Assembly (NCBI GenBank): GCA_013373005.1
Contig: JABXIP010000420.1
Location: 1-6,919, forward strand
DNA length: 6,919 nucleotides
Direction of reading: 5' to 3'
From: Cytophagia bacterium
GTDB lineage: Bacteria > Bacteroidota > Bacteroidia > Cytophagales > Cyclobacteriaceae
Each line of letters starts with the position of its first letter. The stretch's first letter is position 1. The notes under the pieces are model-generated. The model was not told the DNA's origin. It saw nothing but the letters and a program-made list of their open reading frames with translations, and did no database searches. This document shows, one piece after another, positions 1 through 5,813 of the stretch. A program made the translations under genes and the position numbers.

Positions 1-118
1 CATCGGCCATTTCTATTGAAGTATTCTCGTAATCTTCAGGAGAAATAGAGTAGGCTCCATCTTGAGCAAGAGCGCTTAGAGAGAGAAATAAAAGGAATAT
101 GATTAGATACTTTTTCAT
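1..118 (-). CDS. ccmD: CcmD-family cytochrome c maturation protein, N-terminal part
   Basis: Only the first 39 residues are in the window; the gene continues past the left edge. The ATG at 118-116 begins MKKYLIIFLLFLSLSALAQ, a short Lys-Lys start followed by a hydrophobic stretch (about residues 4-17) ending in a signal-peptide-like ALAQ. An acidic segment follows and then EMAD near residues 36-39. From memory of the family, Bacteroidota CcmD-like proteins are very small, with a signal-like N-terminus, an EMAD-type motif and then one transmembrane helix; that helix would lie outside the window. The start is 3 nt beyond the ccmC stop on the same strand, which fits the usual ccmB-ccmC-ccmD order. 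CcmD is a small membrane partner in the CcmABCD heme release complex. The call rests mostly on position plus this short N-terminus. An unrelated small secreted protein cannot be excluded. Confidence 0.62.
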   Translation of the reverse strand, partial: MKKYLIIFLLFLSLSALAQDGAYSISPEDYENTSIEMAD

Positions 119-121
119 GAT

Positions 122-784
122 TTAATCTTCTAATGCGGTTTTGATTCTTCTCATTCTGACCCTCAATGAAACGAGCCATACACCTAGTAAAGTCCAACCT
201 ATTACAGCAGGATAAAACACAATTCTCAACTTACTGTCCATGTCATAAGCATTGAAACCCGGATTTCCTCCATTGCCTGGGTGAAGTGAACTATCTGTCA
301 TTCTTGGAAGAATGAATAGTAGCGGTATCAGCGCAGCATAGGCAAATACATTATAGATGGAGCTGATTCTTGCCTTCTGCTGTTGATCTTCTAATGAATT
401 TCTCAACACCAGATAGGCGAAATAGATAAGCAGAGCTATGGCACTGCTGTTCTGTTTTGGGTCTCCACTCCAAGGCTCTCCCCATGTGAATCCTGCCCAA
501 ATGGCTCCTGTTGTAATACCTAACATTCCGAAAAGAACACCGGCATTGGCAAATTCCACAGAAATCTGATCGTGCTCTATCTTGTTAGACATCAAATACT
601 TGATAGCATAAACCACTGAGGTGGTTAGCAAAATGATCATTGCAAACCACATGGTTACATGGAAATGCAGGTTGCGAATCGTTTCGTTTAGAATGGCTAG
701 CCGGGGGACATCAAATAAAAGAGCTCCTAAAATGGAGTAGATGAGTATGGCTACACAGAGGATTTTCCACCACTTCTTTTTCAT
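122..784 (-). CDS. ccmC: CcmC: heme handling protein of cytochrome c maturation (system I)
   Basis: This is an integral membrane protein of 220 residues with about six hydrophobic segments. In system I, CcmC loads heme onto the chaperone CcmE at the outer face of the inner membrane. It carries the family's tryptophan-rich heme-binding region as WAGFTWGEPWSGDPKQNS (residues 96-113). Histidines suited to be the axial ligands are at 40/42 (LHFHVTMW) and at 168 (SLHPGNGG). The end of the protein (KLRIVFYPAVIGWTLLGVW) is typical of Bacteroidota CcmC. Databases often label these proteins CcsA, since the WWD domain is shared. A TTG at 790 could add two residues, but the ATG at 784 is preferred because an AAAGG lies 9 nt upstream of it. 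The gene starts 17 nt after ccmB ends and is probably cotranscribed with it. The motif differs from the E. coli form (WSGDPK against WVWDAR), probably a lineage difference rather than a defect. Confidence 0.92.
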   Translation of the reverse strand: MKKKWWKILCVAILIYSILGALLFDVPRLAILNETIRNLHFHVTMWFAMIILLTTSVVYAIKYLMSNKIEHDQISVEFANAGVLFGMLGITTGAIWAGFTWGEPWSGDPKQNSSAIALLIYFAYLVLRNSLEDQQQKARISSIYNVFAYAALIPLLFILPRMTDSSLHPGNGGNPGFNAYDMDSKLRIVFYPAVIGWTLLGVWLVSLRVRMRRIKTALED

Positions 785-793
785 GGTCAACTA

Positions 794-798
794 CCTTT
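794..798 (-). promoter_or_regulatory. Ribosome binding site of ccmC, deciding its start
   Basis: On the minus strand AAAGG lies 9 nt before the ATG at 784. The alternative TTG start at 790 would leave only 3 nt, so this site favours the ATG. The site sits in the short ccmB-ccmC gap, inside a small inverted repeat (GTCAA at 786-790, TTGAC at 797-801). Confidence 0.45.
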
Positions 799-801
799 GA
801 C

Positions 802-1464
802 TTATGAGCGCCAAAGATAGGGGAATAAGAGGTAGGAAACCGCAATAATTATGGCATTTATACAGAGCAATGTGGCCATCTGGTCTAAGTAAACAGCTCG
901 ATCGAGTCCATCGATGGCATTTCTAGAACACTTGATGATCACAAGCAACATTGGAATAAGGACAGGAAAACTAAGTACTGCTATCAGTGTGCTGCTATTA
1001 GGGGCTTTTGAAGCAATTCCAGAGAGCATAGTCAGTGCTGAAGCAAGTCCTGTAGAGGCCAGTATTACCGTAACTAGAAACATTGGGATGTCATTTACTG
1101 GATTGCCCATAACTACACTGTAAAAAAGCAAGCCAACTAGTGTCAGCCCCATCATGAGCAAGGAATAGTAAATGGTTTTGGAGGCGATTATCTGTTCTGG
1201 TTTGGCAAGAGAGTAGTAGTAAAGAAGTCGGCCATTGGCCTCCTGAATAAAACTCTTAGCAACTGAGTTTACACCTGCGAATAGAATGATGATCCAGAAA
1301 AGTGCATTCCATGCTAATGGTTTAATGACCCCAACCTTTACGTTAAAGCTCATGTAGCAAACAAAGATGGTAGATGCTAAATAGAGCAACATGCCATTAA
1401 GGGCATACCTTTGGCGCCATTCTGATCTAAATTCTTTTCCGATTAAAGTTAAAATCTGAGTCAT
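802..1464 (-). CDS. ccmB: CcmB: membrane subunit of the CcmAB heme-release ABC transporter
   Basis: A 220-residue polytopic protein, the same length as E. coli CcmB, with about six hydrophobic segments. The N-terminus has the amphipathic, basic stretch KEFRSEWRQRYALN (residues 10-23) that precedes the first membrane helix in this family. Residues 72-89 (FIQEANGRLLYYYSLAKP) match the conserved cytoplasmic loop. SFPVLIPMLLV (165-175) matches the conserved proline-containing helix near the C-terminus. CcmB works with the ATPase CcmA to release holo-CcmE from the CcmC/D complex. The ATG at 1464 is the natural start; no Shine-Dalgarno is seen, but a promoter-like element lies just upstream. ccmB is the first gene of its operon, and no ccmA precedes it, because the next gene upstream, cysC, runs in the opposite direction. 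Confidence 0.92.
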   Translation of the reverse strand: MTQILTLIGKEFRSEWRQRYALNGMLLYLASTIFVCYMSFNVKVGVIKPLAWNALFWIIILFAGVNSVAKSFIQEANGRLLYYYSLAKPEQIIASKTIYYSLLMMGLTLVGLLFYSVVMGNPVNDIPMFLVTVILASTGLASALTMLSGIASKAPNSSTLIAVLSFPVLIPMLLVIIKCSRNAIDGLDRAVYLDQMATLLCINAIIIAVSYLLFPYLWRS

Positions 1465-1465
1465 T

Positions 1466-1498
1466 CTTGTAGATGGTTACAAATATATATTATGTTTG
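1466..1498 (+). promoter_or_regulatory. Candidate Bacteroidota-type promoter for cysC operon
   Basis: On the plus strand CTTG (1466-1469) is followed after 21 nt by TATGTTTG (1491-1498), an exact match to TAnnTTTG. It would give a cysC leader of about 95 nt. It interleaves with the divergent ccmB promoter: the two -7 boxes are 3 nt apart. The -33 match is weak and the spacer is long, so confidence is modest. Confidence 0.35.
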
Positions 1499-1508
1499 CG
1501 ACATCAAT
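1480..1508 (-). promoter_or_regulatory. Candidate Bacteroidota-type promoter for ccmB
   Basis: Read on the minus strand, ATTG (1508-1505) is followed after 17 nt by TATATTTG (1487-1480), an exact match to the Bacteroidota -7 consensus TAnnTTTG. The -33 element matches three of four bases (consensus TTTG), and the spacer is at the short end of the usual range. Transcription would begin roughly 10 nt before the ccmB ATG, giving a very short leader. The motif is short and AT-rich, so a chance match is possible. Confidence 0.42.
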
Positions 1509-1533
1509 TAGTCTATTAAAAAGGTAGACAATG
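1505..1533. repeat. Imperfect inverted repeat in the ccmB-cysC divergent region
   Basis: The arms are CAATTAGTCTA (1505-1515) and TAGACAATG (1525-1533), separated by 9 nt. The inner five bases pair perfectly (GTCTA/TAGAC). The outer bases pair as CA-TT/AATG if two single A residues in the left arm are bulged out. The repeat covers the predicted -33 of the ccmB promoter and the predicted start region of the cysC transcript. That would suit an operator or a 5'-leader hairpin, but no regulator family is recognised. Confidence 0.3.
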
Positions 1534-1599
1534 TGGATAAATGAATTATGATCTGTTTTTTTCCGAATTTGACATCTCAGAATGTGATCTTAACCGAGA

Positions 1600-2208
1600 A
1601 TGAATCAGAGAAATAAATTTGTTAAACAGGAAAAGCTATCAGTAGAACTTATCAACCGGGAAAGGAATTTGAATCAAAGCCCAGTTGTGATTTGGTTTAC
1701 TGGTTTATCAGGGGCTGGAAAGACAACTCTTGCAAATGGTCTTGAAAAGAGACTTTTAAATAATGGAATTCACTCCTTTTTGCTGGATGGAGATAATGTA
1801 AGGCTGGGTCTGTGTAAGGATTTGGGCTTTTCTGCTTCTGACAGGAAGGAGAATATTAGAAGGGTAGCGGAGGTAGCTCTTCTGTTTTTTGAGTCGGCAG
1901 CCGTCACTATTTGCTCTTTTGTATCTCCATTTAATGAGGACAGAAGCTTTGCGAGAGGTTTGTTTCCGGAGGGCAGGTTTTTTGAGGTTTTTGTTAAAGC
2001 TTCTATTGAGGATTGCGAAATCAGAGACACCAAAGGTTTATATCAGCTGGCCAGAGAGGGTAAGCTGCTGGAGTTTACAGGAGTAAGTTCGCCCTATGAA
2101 GAACCTGAAAATCCTGAATTGATTATTGACACCACAAGTTTGAGTGTGGAGGAGTCGATTGAAATGTTGTATCTCATGATACGAGAAAAGATTCGGTTTG
2201 AGCATTAG
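1600..2208 (+). CDS. cysC: Adenylylsulfate (APS) kinase
   Basis: A cytoplasmic P-loop kinase that phosphorylates the 3'-hydroxyl of APS with ATP to give PAPS, the donor for sulfotransferases and for reductive sulfate assimilation. It has 202 residues, the normal size for a stand-alone CysC. The Walker A motif GLSGAGKTT is at residues 35-43. The APS-binding stretch LDGDNVRLGL begins at 62, and DLGFSASDRKENIRR covers 74-88. The phospho-Ser region VSPF has Ser109, the position of the E. coli phosphoserine. The lid region GLYQLAREGKLLEFTGVSSPYEEPENPE follows from 146. The ATG at 1600 is the first start after an in-frame TAA at 1591, and the N-terminus aligns with E. coli CysC. Two usual residues differ: Leu69 where E. 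coli has His (NVRHG), and SPFNEDR in place of SPHRAER. It is the first gene of the operon, unlike the cysDNC order of E. coli. Confidence 0.95.
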   Translation: MNQRNKFVKQEKLSVELINRERNLNQSPVVIWFTGLSGAGKTTLANGLEKRLLNNGIHSFLLDGDNVRLGLCKDLGFSASDRKENIRRVAEVALLFFESAAVTICSFVSPFNEDRSFARGLFPEGRFFEVFVKASIEDCEIRDTKGLYQLAREGKLLEFTGVSSPYEEPENPELIIDTTSLSVEESIEMLYLMIREKIRFEH

Positions 2209-2209
2209 A

Positions 2210-3115
2210 ATGATGAAGTATAATTTGACCCACCTTAAAGAACTAGAATCGGAGGCGATCTATGTCATAAGAGAGGTGTTTGCCCAATTTGAAAAACCAG
2301 GGATTCTATTTTCTGGTGGAAAGGACTCTATAGTTGTTACCCATTTGGCAAGGAAGGCTTTCTGGCCGGCCAAAATCCCTTTTCCCTTAGTTCATATCGA
2401 TACTGGTCACAACTTTCCTGAAACTATTGAATTTAGAAATAATCTCGCGGAGAAAATAGGTGCGGAGCTAATAGCCCCTTCTGTTCAGGATTCTATAGAT
2501 AAAGGAAGGGTAAAGGAAGAAACCGGTAAGGACGCTTCGAGAAATTGGTTGCAGATAACCACGCTTTTAGATGCCATTGAGGAATATCAATTCGATGCTT
2601 TGATGGGTGGAGCCAGAAGAGATGAGGAGAAAGCTCGTGCGAAGGAACGATTTTTCTCTCATAGAGATGATTTTGGTCAATGGGATCCAAAAAATCAGCG
2701 TCCTGAGCTCTGGAACATTTATAATGGAAAGAAAAGTTTTGGTGAACATTTTAGAGTATTCCCAATTTCCAACTGGACTGAAATGGATGTTTGGCAATAC
2801 ATTCTAGCTGAAAACATCGAGATACCTTCGCTTTATATTGCTCATAAAAGAGATGTGATTTGGAGGAATAATTCTTGGTTACCAATGTCAGAATATATTC
2901 AGTTGCGTGAAGGCGAAGAGGTGAACAATAGGCAAGTTAGGTTTAGAACTCTCGGTGATATTACAATTACTGGAGGGCTAGAGTCCGATGCTGATACGAT
3001 AGAAAAGATTATTGGGGAAGTGGCTGCTGCGCGCCAAACAGAGCGAGGCAACAGGGCCGATGACAAGCGCTCTGAAACAGCTATGGAAGACAGAAAAAAG
3101 GAGGGCTATTTCTGA
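2210..3115 (+). CDS. cysD: Sulfate adenylyltransferase small subunit (ATP sulfurylase, CysD)
   Basis: The catalytic subunit of the CysDN ATP sulfurylase. It adenylates sulfate with ATP to APS and pyrophosphate, driven by GTP hydrolysis on CysN. With the ATG at 2210 it is 301 residues, against 302 in E. coli. It has the PP-loop SGGKDS at residues 35-40, HIDTGHNFPE at 62-71, the signature GGARRDEEKARAKER at 133-147, WDPKNQRPELW at 158-168, and the characteristic C-terminal KKEGYF. An in-frame TTG at 2198 would overlap cysC but adds nothing family-like. A second ATG at 2213 is also possible. The start lies 1 nt after the cysC stop, and the stop overlaps the cysN start, so translation is probably coupled. 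The segment after about residue 90 (DSIDKGRVKEETGKDASRN) differs from the E. coli form and reads as the Bacteroidota subtype. Confidence 0.96.
   Translation: MMKYNLTHLKELESEAIYVIREVFAQFEKPGILFSGGKDSIVVTHLARKAFWPAKIPFPLVHIDTGHNFPETIEFRNNLAEKIGAELIAPSVQDSIDKGRVKEETGKDASRNWLQITTLLDAIEEYQFDALMGGARRDEEKARAKERFFSHRDDFGQWDPKNQRPELWNIYNGKKSFGEHFRVFPISNWTEMDVWQYILAENIEIPSLYIAHKRDVIWRNNSWLPMSEYIQLREGEEVNNRQVRFRTLGDITITGGLESDADTIEKIIGEVAAARQTERGNRADDKRSETAMEDRKKEGYF
3098..3104 (+). promoter_or_regulatory. Strong Shine-Dalgarno site for cysN
   Basis: AAGGAGG lies 10 nt upstream of the cysN ATG at 3115, inside the last codons of cysD (the Lys-Lys-Glu-Gly of KKEGYF). Such complete anti-SD matches are uncommon in Bacteroidota. 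Because the encoded peptide is itself conserved, the match may be partly coincidental, though it supports the 3115 start over the later ATG at 3136. Confidence 0.4.
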
Positions 3116-4377
3116 TGGGAAAATCTTACTTAGATATGGAATTGCTTCGCTTCACAACTGCCGGAAGCGTTGATGATGGAAAGAGTACCCTTATAGGAAG
3201 ATTGCTCTTCGATAGTAAATCAATATTCGAAGATCAGTTAGATCATGTTGCAAGCTCAAGTAAGAAGAGGGGCTTGGAACATACCGATCTTGCTCTTTTG
3301 ACAGATGGCTTAAAAGATGAGCGTGAACAAGGAATCACGATCGATGTAGCTTATCGCTATTTCGCTACTCCAAAGCGAAAGTTTATTATTGCCGATACTC
3401 CTGGGCATATTCAGTATACCAGAAATATGGTTACAGGAGCTTCCACGGCTAATCTCGCTTTGATCTTGATTGATGCTAGGAAGGGTATAGTAGAGCAAAC
3501 CTGCCGACATAGTTTCATCGCATCACTTTTACAAATTCCACATATTGTGGTTTGCATCAACAAAATGGATTTGGTTGATCATAGCGAAGAGGCTTTTGAG
3601 AAGATCAAAGCAGACTATGAGGACTTTGCGGCTAAGCTTGAGGTCAAGGATATCAGATTTATTCCAATCAGCGCATTGAATGGCGATAATGTTGTAAACA
3701 AGTCTGAAAATATGCCTTGGTACAATGGAGCAACCTTGTTGAATACACTCGAGACCATTCATATTGCCAGTGACTATAATCACATTGATGGAAGGTTCCC
3801 TGTTCAAACAGTACTAAGACCTAAGAGTGATAAATACCATGACTATAGAGGTTACGCTGGTAGAATTGCAGGTGGTATTTTTAAAAAGGGTGATGAAATA
3901 ACTGTGCTTCCCTCAGGTTTTACTTCTAAAGTGAAACAAATTCATTTAATGGAAGAGGAGATTGAGGAAGCCTTTGCTCCCATGAGCATTGCCATGACAC
4001 TTGAAGATGATATTGATATTGGGCGCGGTGATATGATAGTAAGAACAGGAAATCAGCCAACCGTTTCTCAAGATGTTGATGTCATGCTTTGTTGGTTCTC
4101 ACCACAAGGGCCTCAGGTGAGATCAAAATATACTTTATTTCATTGTTCTAATGAAGTAAAAACCATGGTGAATAATATTCATTATAAGCTGGATATCAAT
4201 ACTCTTCAAAGGAATACAGAGTTTGATAACATTAGTTTAAATGACATCATTAAAGTGTCTTTGAGAACAACTAAGCCAATCATGAACGATAGCTATCGCA
4301 AGAACAGGTCAACTGGATCTATTATTTTGGTTGATGAATCTACAAATGAAACCGTAGCTGCAGGAATGGTTGTTTGA
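3115..4377 (+). CDS. cysN: Sulfate adenylyltransferase large subunit (GTPase, CysN)
   Basis: An EF-Tu-like GTPase that couples GTP hydrolysis to APS formation by CysD. It has 420 residues, shorter than E. coli CysN (475) at both ends, and no APS kinase domain is fused, in keeping with the separate cysC upstream. G1 is GSVDDGKST (17-25), the switch region EREQGITID spans 69-77, G3 is DTPGH (94-98), G4 is NKMD (149-152) and G5-like SALNGDN is at 186-192. Then come the beta-barrel domains, with FPVQTVLRP, YRGYAGRIAGG, VLPSGF and EDDIDIGRGDM. The C-terminus (SYRKNRSTGSIILVDESTNETVAAGM) is complete. DTPGHIQYTRNM has Ile where E. coli has Glu, which I believe is common in Bacteroidota. The ATG overlaps the cysD stop by one base (TGATG). 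Confidence 0.96.
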   Translation: MGKSYLDMELLRFTTAGSVDDGKSTLIGRLLFDSKSIFEDQLDHVASSSKKRGLEHTDLALLTDGLKDEREQGITIDVAYRYFATPKRKFIIADTPGHIQYTRNMVTGASTANLALILIDARKGIVEQTCRHSFIASLLQIPHIVVCINKMDLVDHSEEAFEKIKADYEDFAAKLEVKDIRFIPISALNGDNVVNKSENMPWYNGATLLNTLETIHIASDYNHIDGRFPVQTVLRPKSDKYHDYRGYAGRIAGGIFKKGDEITVLPSGFTSKVKQIHLMEEEIEEAFAPMSIAMTLEDDIDIGRGDMIVRTGNQPTVSQDVDVMLCWFSPQGPQVRSKYTLFHCSNEVKTMVNNIHYKLDINTLQRNTEFDNISLNDIIKVSLRTTKPIMNDSYRKNRSTGSIILVDESTNETVAAGMVV

Positions 4378-4426
4378 TCCGAAAGTATGTACTAGGTATT
4401 ATTCCTCTAATAATTAATCTTTGAAA

Positions 4427-4449
4427 TTAAGTCTCCGGAAGAGACTTAA
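4427..4449 (+). terminator. Perfect 9-bp hairpin after cysN, possible terminator
   Basis: TTAAGTCTC (4427-4435) and GAGACTTAA (4441-4449) form a perfect 9-bp stem around a 5-nt loop, CGGAA, beginning 50 nt after the cysN stop. The stem has only three G-C pairs, and the following sequence is only loosely T-rich, with the T run starting about 8 nt later. It may be a weak intrinsic terminator separating the cys operon from the nucleotide-sugar operon. Because it is a symmetric palindrome, it could instead be a regulatory protein site. Confidence 0.42.
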
Positions 4450-4463
4450 CAGATGATTTCTTT

Positions 4464-4471
4464 TAGATTTG
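4464..4471 (+). promoter_or_regulatory. Possible -7 promoter box for the nucleotide-sugar operon
   Basis: TAGATTTG exactly matches the Bacteroidota -7 consensus TAnnTTTG and lies 61 nt before the dehydrogenase ATG, just after the cysN hairpin. No TTTG-like -33 element is found 17-23 nt upstream, so this is half a promoter at best. A promoter somewhere in this 155-nt gap is expected because the gap is far longer than the junctions within either operon. Confidence 0.28.
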
Positions 4472-4477
4472 TCACCA

Positions 4478-4495
4478 AAGCACATGGAAGTGCTT
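4478..4495 (+). repeat. Small inverted repeat in the leader of the dehydrogenase gene
   Basis: AAGCAC (4478-4483) and GTGCTT (4490-4495) can form a 6-bp stem with a 6-nt loop, ATGGAA. It falls right at the start of the transcript predicted from the -7 box at 4464-4471, so it could be a 5'-end hairpin. It is short enough to arise by chance. Confidence 0.25.
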
Positions 4496-4532
4496 ATAAT
4501 GATGTGTTTTCTAATCTAAGTCTTTCTGAAAA

Positions 4533-5813
4533 ATGACAGATAAAATTGCCATAATTGGTTTGGGCTATGTAGGTCTCCCCTTAGCTGTAGCCTTTGCTGA
4601 GAAATATAAGGTGGTAGGTTTCGATATTAATGCGGCCAGAATTGAAGAACTAAACAACGGAAAGGATCATACTCTAGAAATTGAAGATAATCTACTCAAG
4701 TCGGTTTTAAGTTCAAAAGAAGCTGCCAAGGGCCTTTTCAATTCCAATCAACTCAAGGATATTGTTGACTGTAACGTATATATTATCACAGTCCCTACAC
4801 CAATTGATGATGATTATAACCCAGATTTAACACCCTTGATCAAGGCATCTGAAACAGTGGGTAAGGTTTTGAAGACAGGTGATATTGTAATTTACGAATC
4901 GACTGTTTATCCTGGGGCAACTGAAGAAGATTGTGTTCCGGTACTGGAGAACGTTTCTGGCTTGAAGTATAACGAGGGCTTCTTCTGTGGATACTCACCT
5001 GAAAGGATCAACCCAGGTGATAAGGAACATACGGTTACAAAAATCTTGAAGGTTACTTCTGGTTCAACTAATGAAATTGCTGAAAGAGTTGACCAACTAT
5101 ATAAATCCGTAATTACCGCGGGAACTTACAAAGCTGCATCAATTAAAGTTGCAGAAGCAGCTAAGGTGATTGAAAACTCACAACGTGACATCAATATTGC
5201 CTTCGTGAACGAGCTGGCAATGATTTTCAACAAGATGAACATAGATACAATAGACGTACTCGAAGCGGCTGGTACCAAATGGAATTTTCTTCCATTTAGA
5301 CCAGGTCTTGTTGGTGGACATTGTATCGGTGTGGATCCATACTATTTGGCACAAAAGGCCCAGAAGGTTGGATACTATCCACAGATTTTATTAGCCGGCA
5401 GAAGACTGAACAACTCCATGGGACCATATGTGGCTAGTGCAATTGTGAAACTATTGATGAAAAAAGGATCAGTAGTTAATAAATCCAAAGTGCTTGTTTT
5501 AGGAATCACTTTTAAGGAGAACTGCCCGGATATTAGAAATTCAAGAGTGATTGATATCATCAAAGAACTTCAAGACTTTGATGTTAATGTAGATGTATAT
5601 GATCCCTGGGCAAATCGAGAAGAAGTCAAACATGAGTATGGCCTTGACCTAATTTCAAAGGAGGTCTTAATGAATACGGAGTATGAAGGAATTGTTTTGG
5701 CTGTATCACACAAGGAATTTGGAGGACAATACATTAATACGCTACTCGGTGATCCAATTGTTTATGATGTAAAATCATTCCTTCCAAGGGAAAAAGTGAC
5801 TCAAAGATTATAA
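4533..5813 (+). CDS. tviB: Nucleotide-sugar 6-dehydrogenase (TviB/WbpO type, UDP-HexNAc dehydrogenase)
   Basis: An NAD-dependent, two-step oxidation enzyme that converts the C6 alcohol of a UDP-sugar to a carboxylate. It has 426 residues, close to TviB of the Vi antigen (about 425), and the sequence reads very like TviB throughout. That suggests UDP-GlcNAc (or UDP-GalNAc) as substrate rather than UDP-glucose. The Rossmann motif GLGYVGLPLA is at residues 9-18, TVPTP at 86-90, ESTVYPG at 122-128 and GYSPERINPGD at 153-163. Catalytic Lys211 and Asn215 lie in EAAKVIENSQRD, and the C-terminal active site GGHCIGVDPYY has Cys264 and Asp268. The second Rossmann-like domain contains LGITFKENCPDIRNSR. 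The ATG at 4533 places the glycine motif at the usual distance from the start. It is probably first in its operon and overlaps the epimerase gene by 1 nt. The exact substrate is inferred. Confidence 0.93.
   Translation: MTDKIAIIGLGYVGLPLAVAFAEKYKVVGFDINAARIEELNNGKDHTLEIEDNLLKSVLSSKEAAKGLFNSNQLKDIVDCNVYIITVPTPIDDDYNPDLTPLIKASETVGKVLKTGDIVIYESTVYPGATEEDCVPVLENVSGLKYNEGFFCGYSPERINPGDKEHTVTKILKVTSGSTNEIAERVDQLYKSVITAGTYKAASIKVAEAAKVIENSQRDINIAFVNELAMIFNKMNIDTIDVLEAAGTKWNFLPFRPGLVGGHCIGVDPYYLAQKAQKVGYYPQILLAGRRLNNSMGPYVASAIVKLLMKKGSVVNKSKVLVLGITFKENCPDIRNSRVIDIIKELQDFDVNVDVYDPWANREEVKHEYGLDLISKEVLMNTEYEGIVLAVSHKEFGGQYINTLLGDPIVYDVKSFLPREKVTQRL

Larger units (their letters stand above)
4453..4536 (+). 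other. 27-codon small open frame overlapping the dehydrogenase start
   Basis: An ATG at 4453 opens a frame encoding MISFRFVTKAHGSAYNDVFS and seven more residues, ending in a TGA at 4534-4536 that overlaps the ATG of the dehydrogenase gene in the classic ATGA arrangement. An in-frame TAA at 4447-4449 closes the frame upstream. The product resembles nothing I recognise. It could be a translated leader coupled to the next gene, or simply chance; no convincing ribosome site precedes it. If transcription starts from the -7 box at 4464, the frame would not be transcribed from its own ATG. Confidence 0.15.

Noticed and set aside
914..1123. 69-codon plus-strand open frame inside ccmB
   Set aside because: It is antisense to a clearly recognised ccmB, has no family resemblance, and is explained by the reverse reading of a membrane-protein gene.
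1499..1599. A possible riboswitch in the cysC leader
   Set aside because: The roughly 95-nt leader shows only the imperfect repeat at its beginning and no pattern matching SAM, cobalamin or other riboswitch cores that I could recognise.
1614..1621. TAAATTTG matching the -7 consensus
   Set aside because: It lies inside the first codons of cysC, has no -33 partner that I can support, and would start a transcript within the gene. Chance matches of this short motif are expected.
2198..2209. TTG start for cysD four codons upstream of the ATG
   Set aside because: It would overlap the end of cysC and adds residues absent from the family. The ATG at 2210, 1 nt after the cysC stop, gives the normal length.
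1770..3807. Several 62-92-codon frames on either strand within cysC, cysD and cysN
   Set aside because: Each overlaps a gene with complete catalytic motifs and shows no motif, ribosome site or promoter of its own.
4495..4500. TATAAT resembling a sigma-70 -10 box before the dehydrogenase gene
   Set aside because: The sequence 17 nt upstream (TCACCA) does not resemble a -35 box, and the primary sigma factor of Bacteroidota uses a different consensus.
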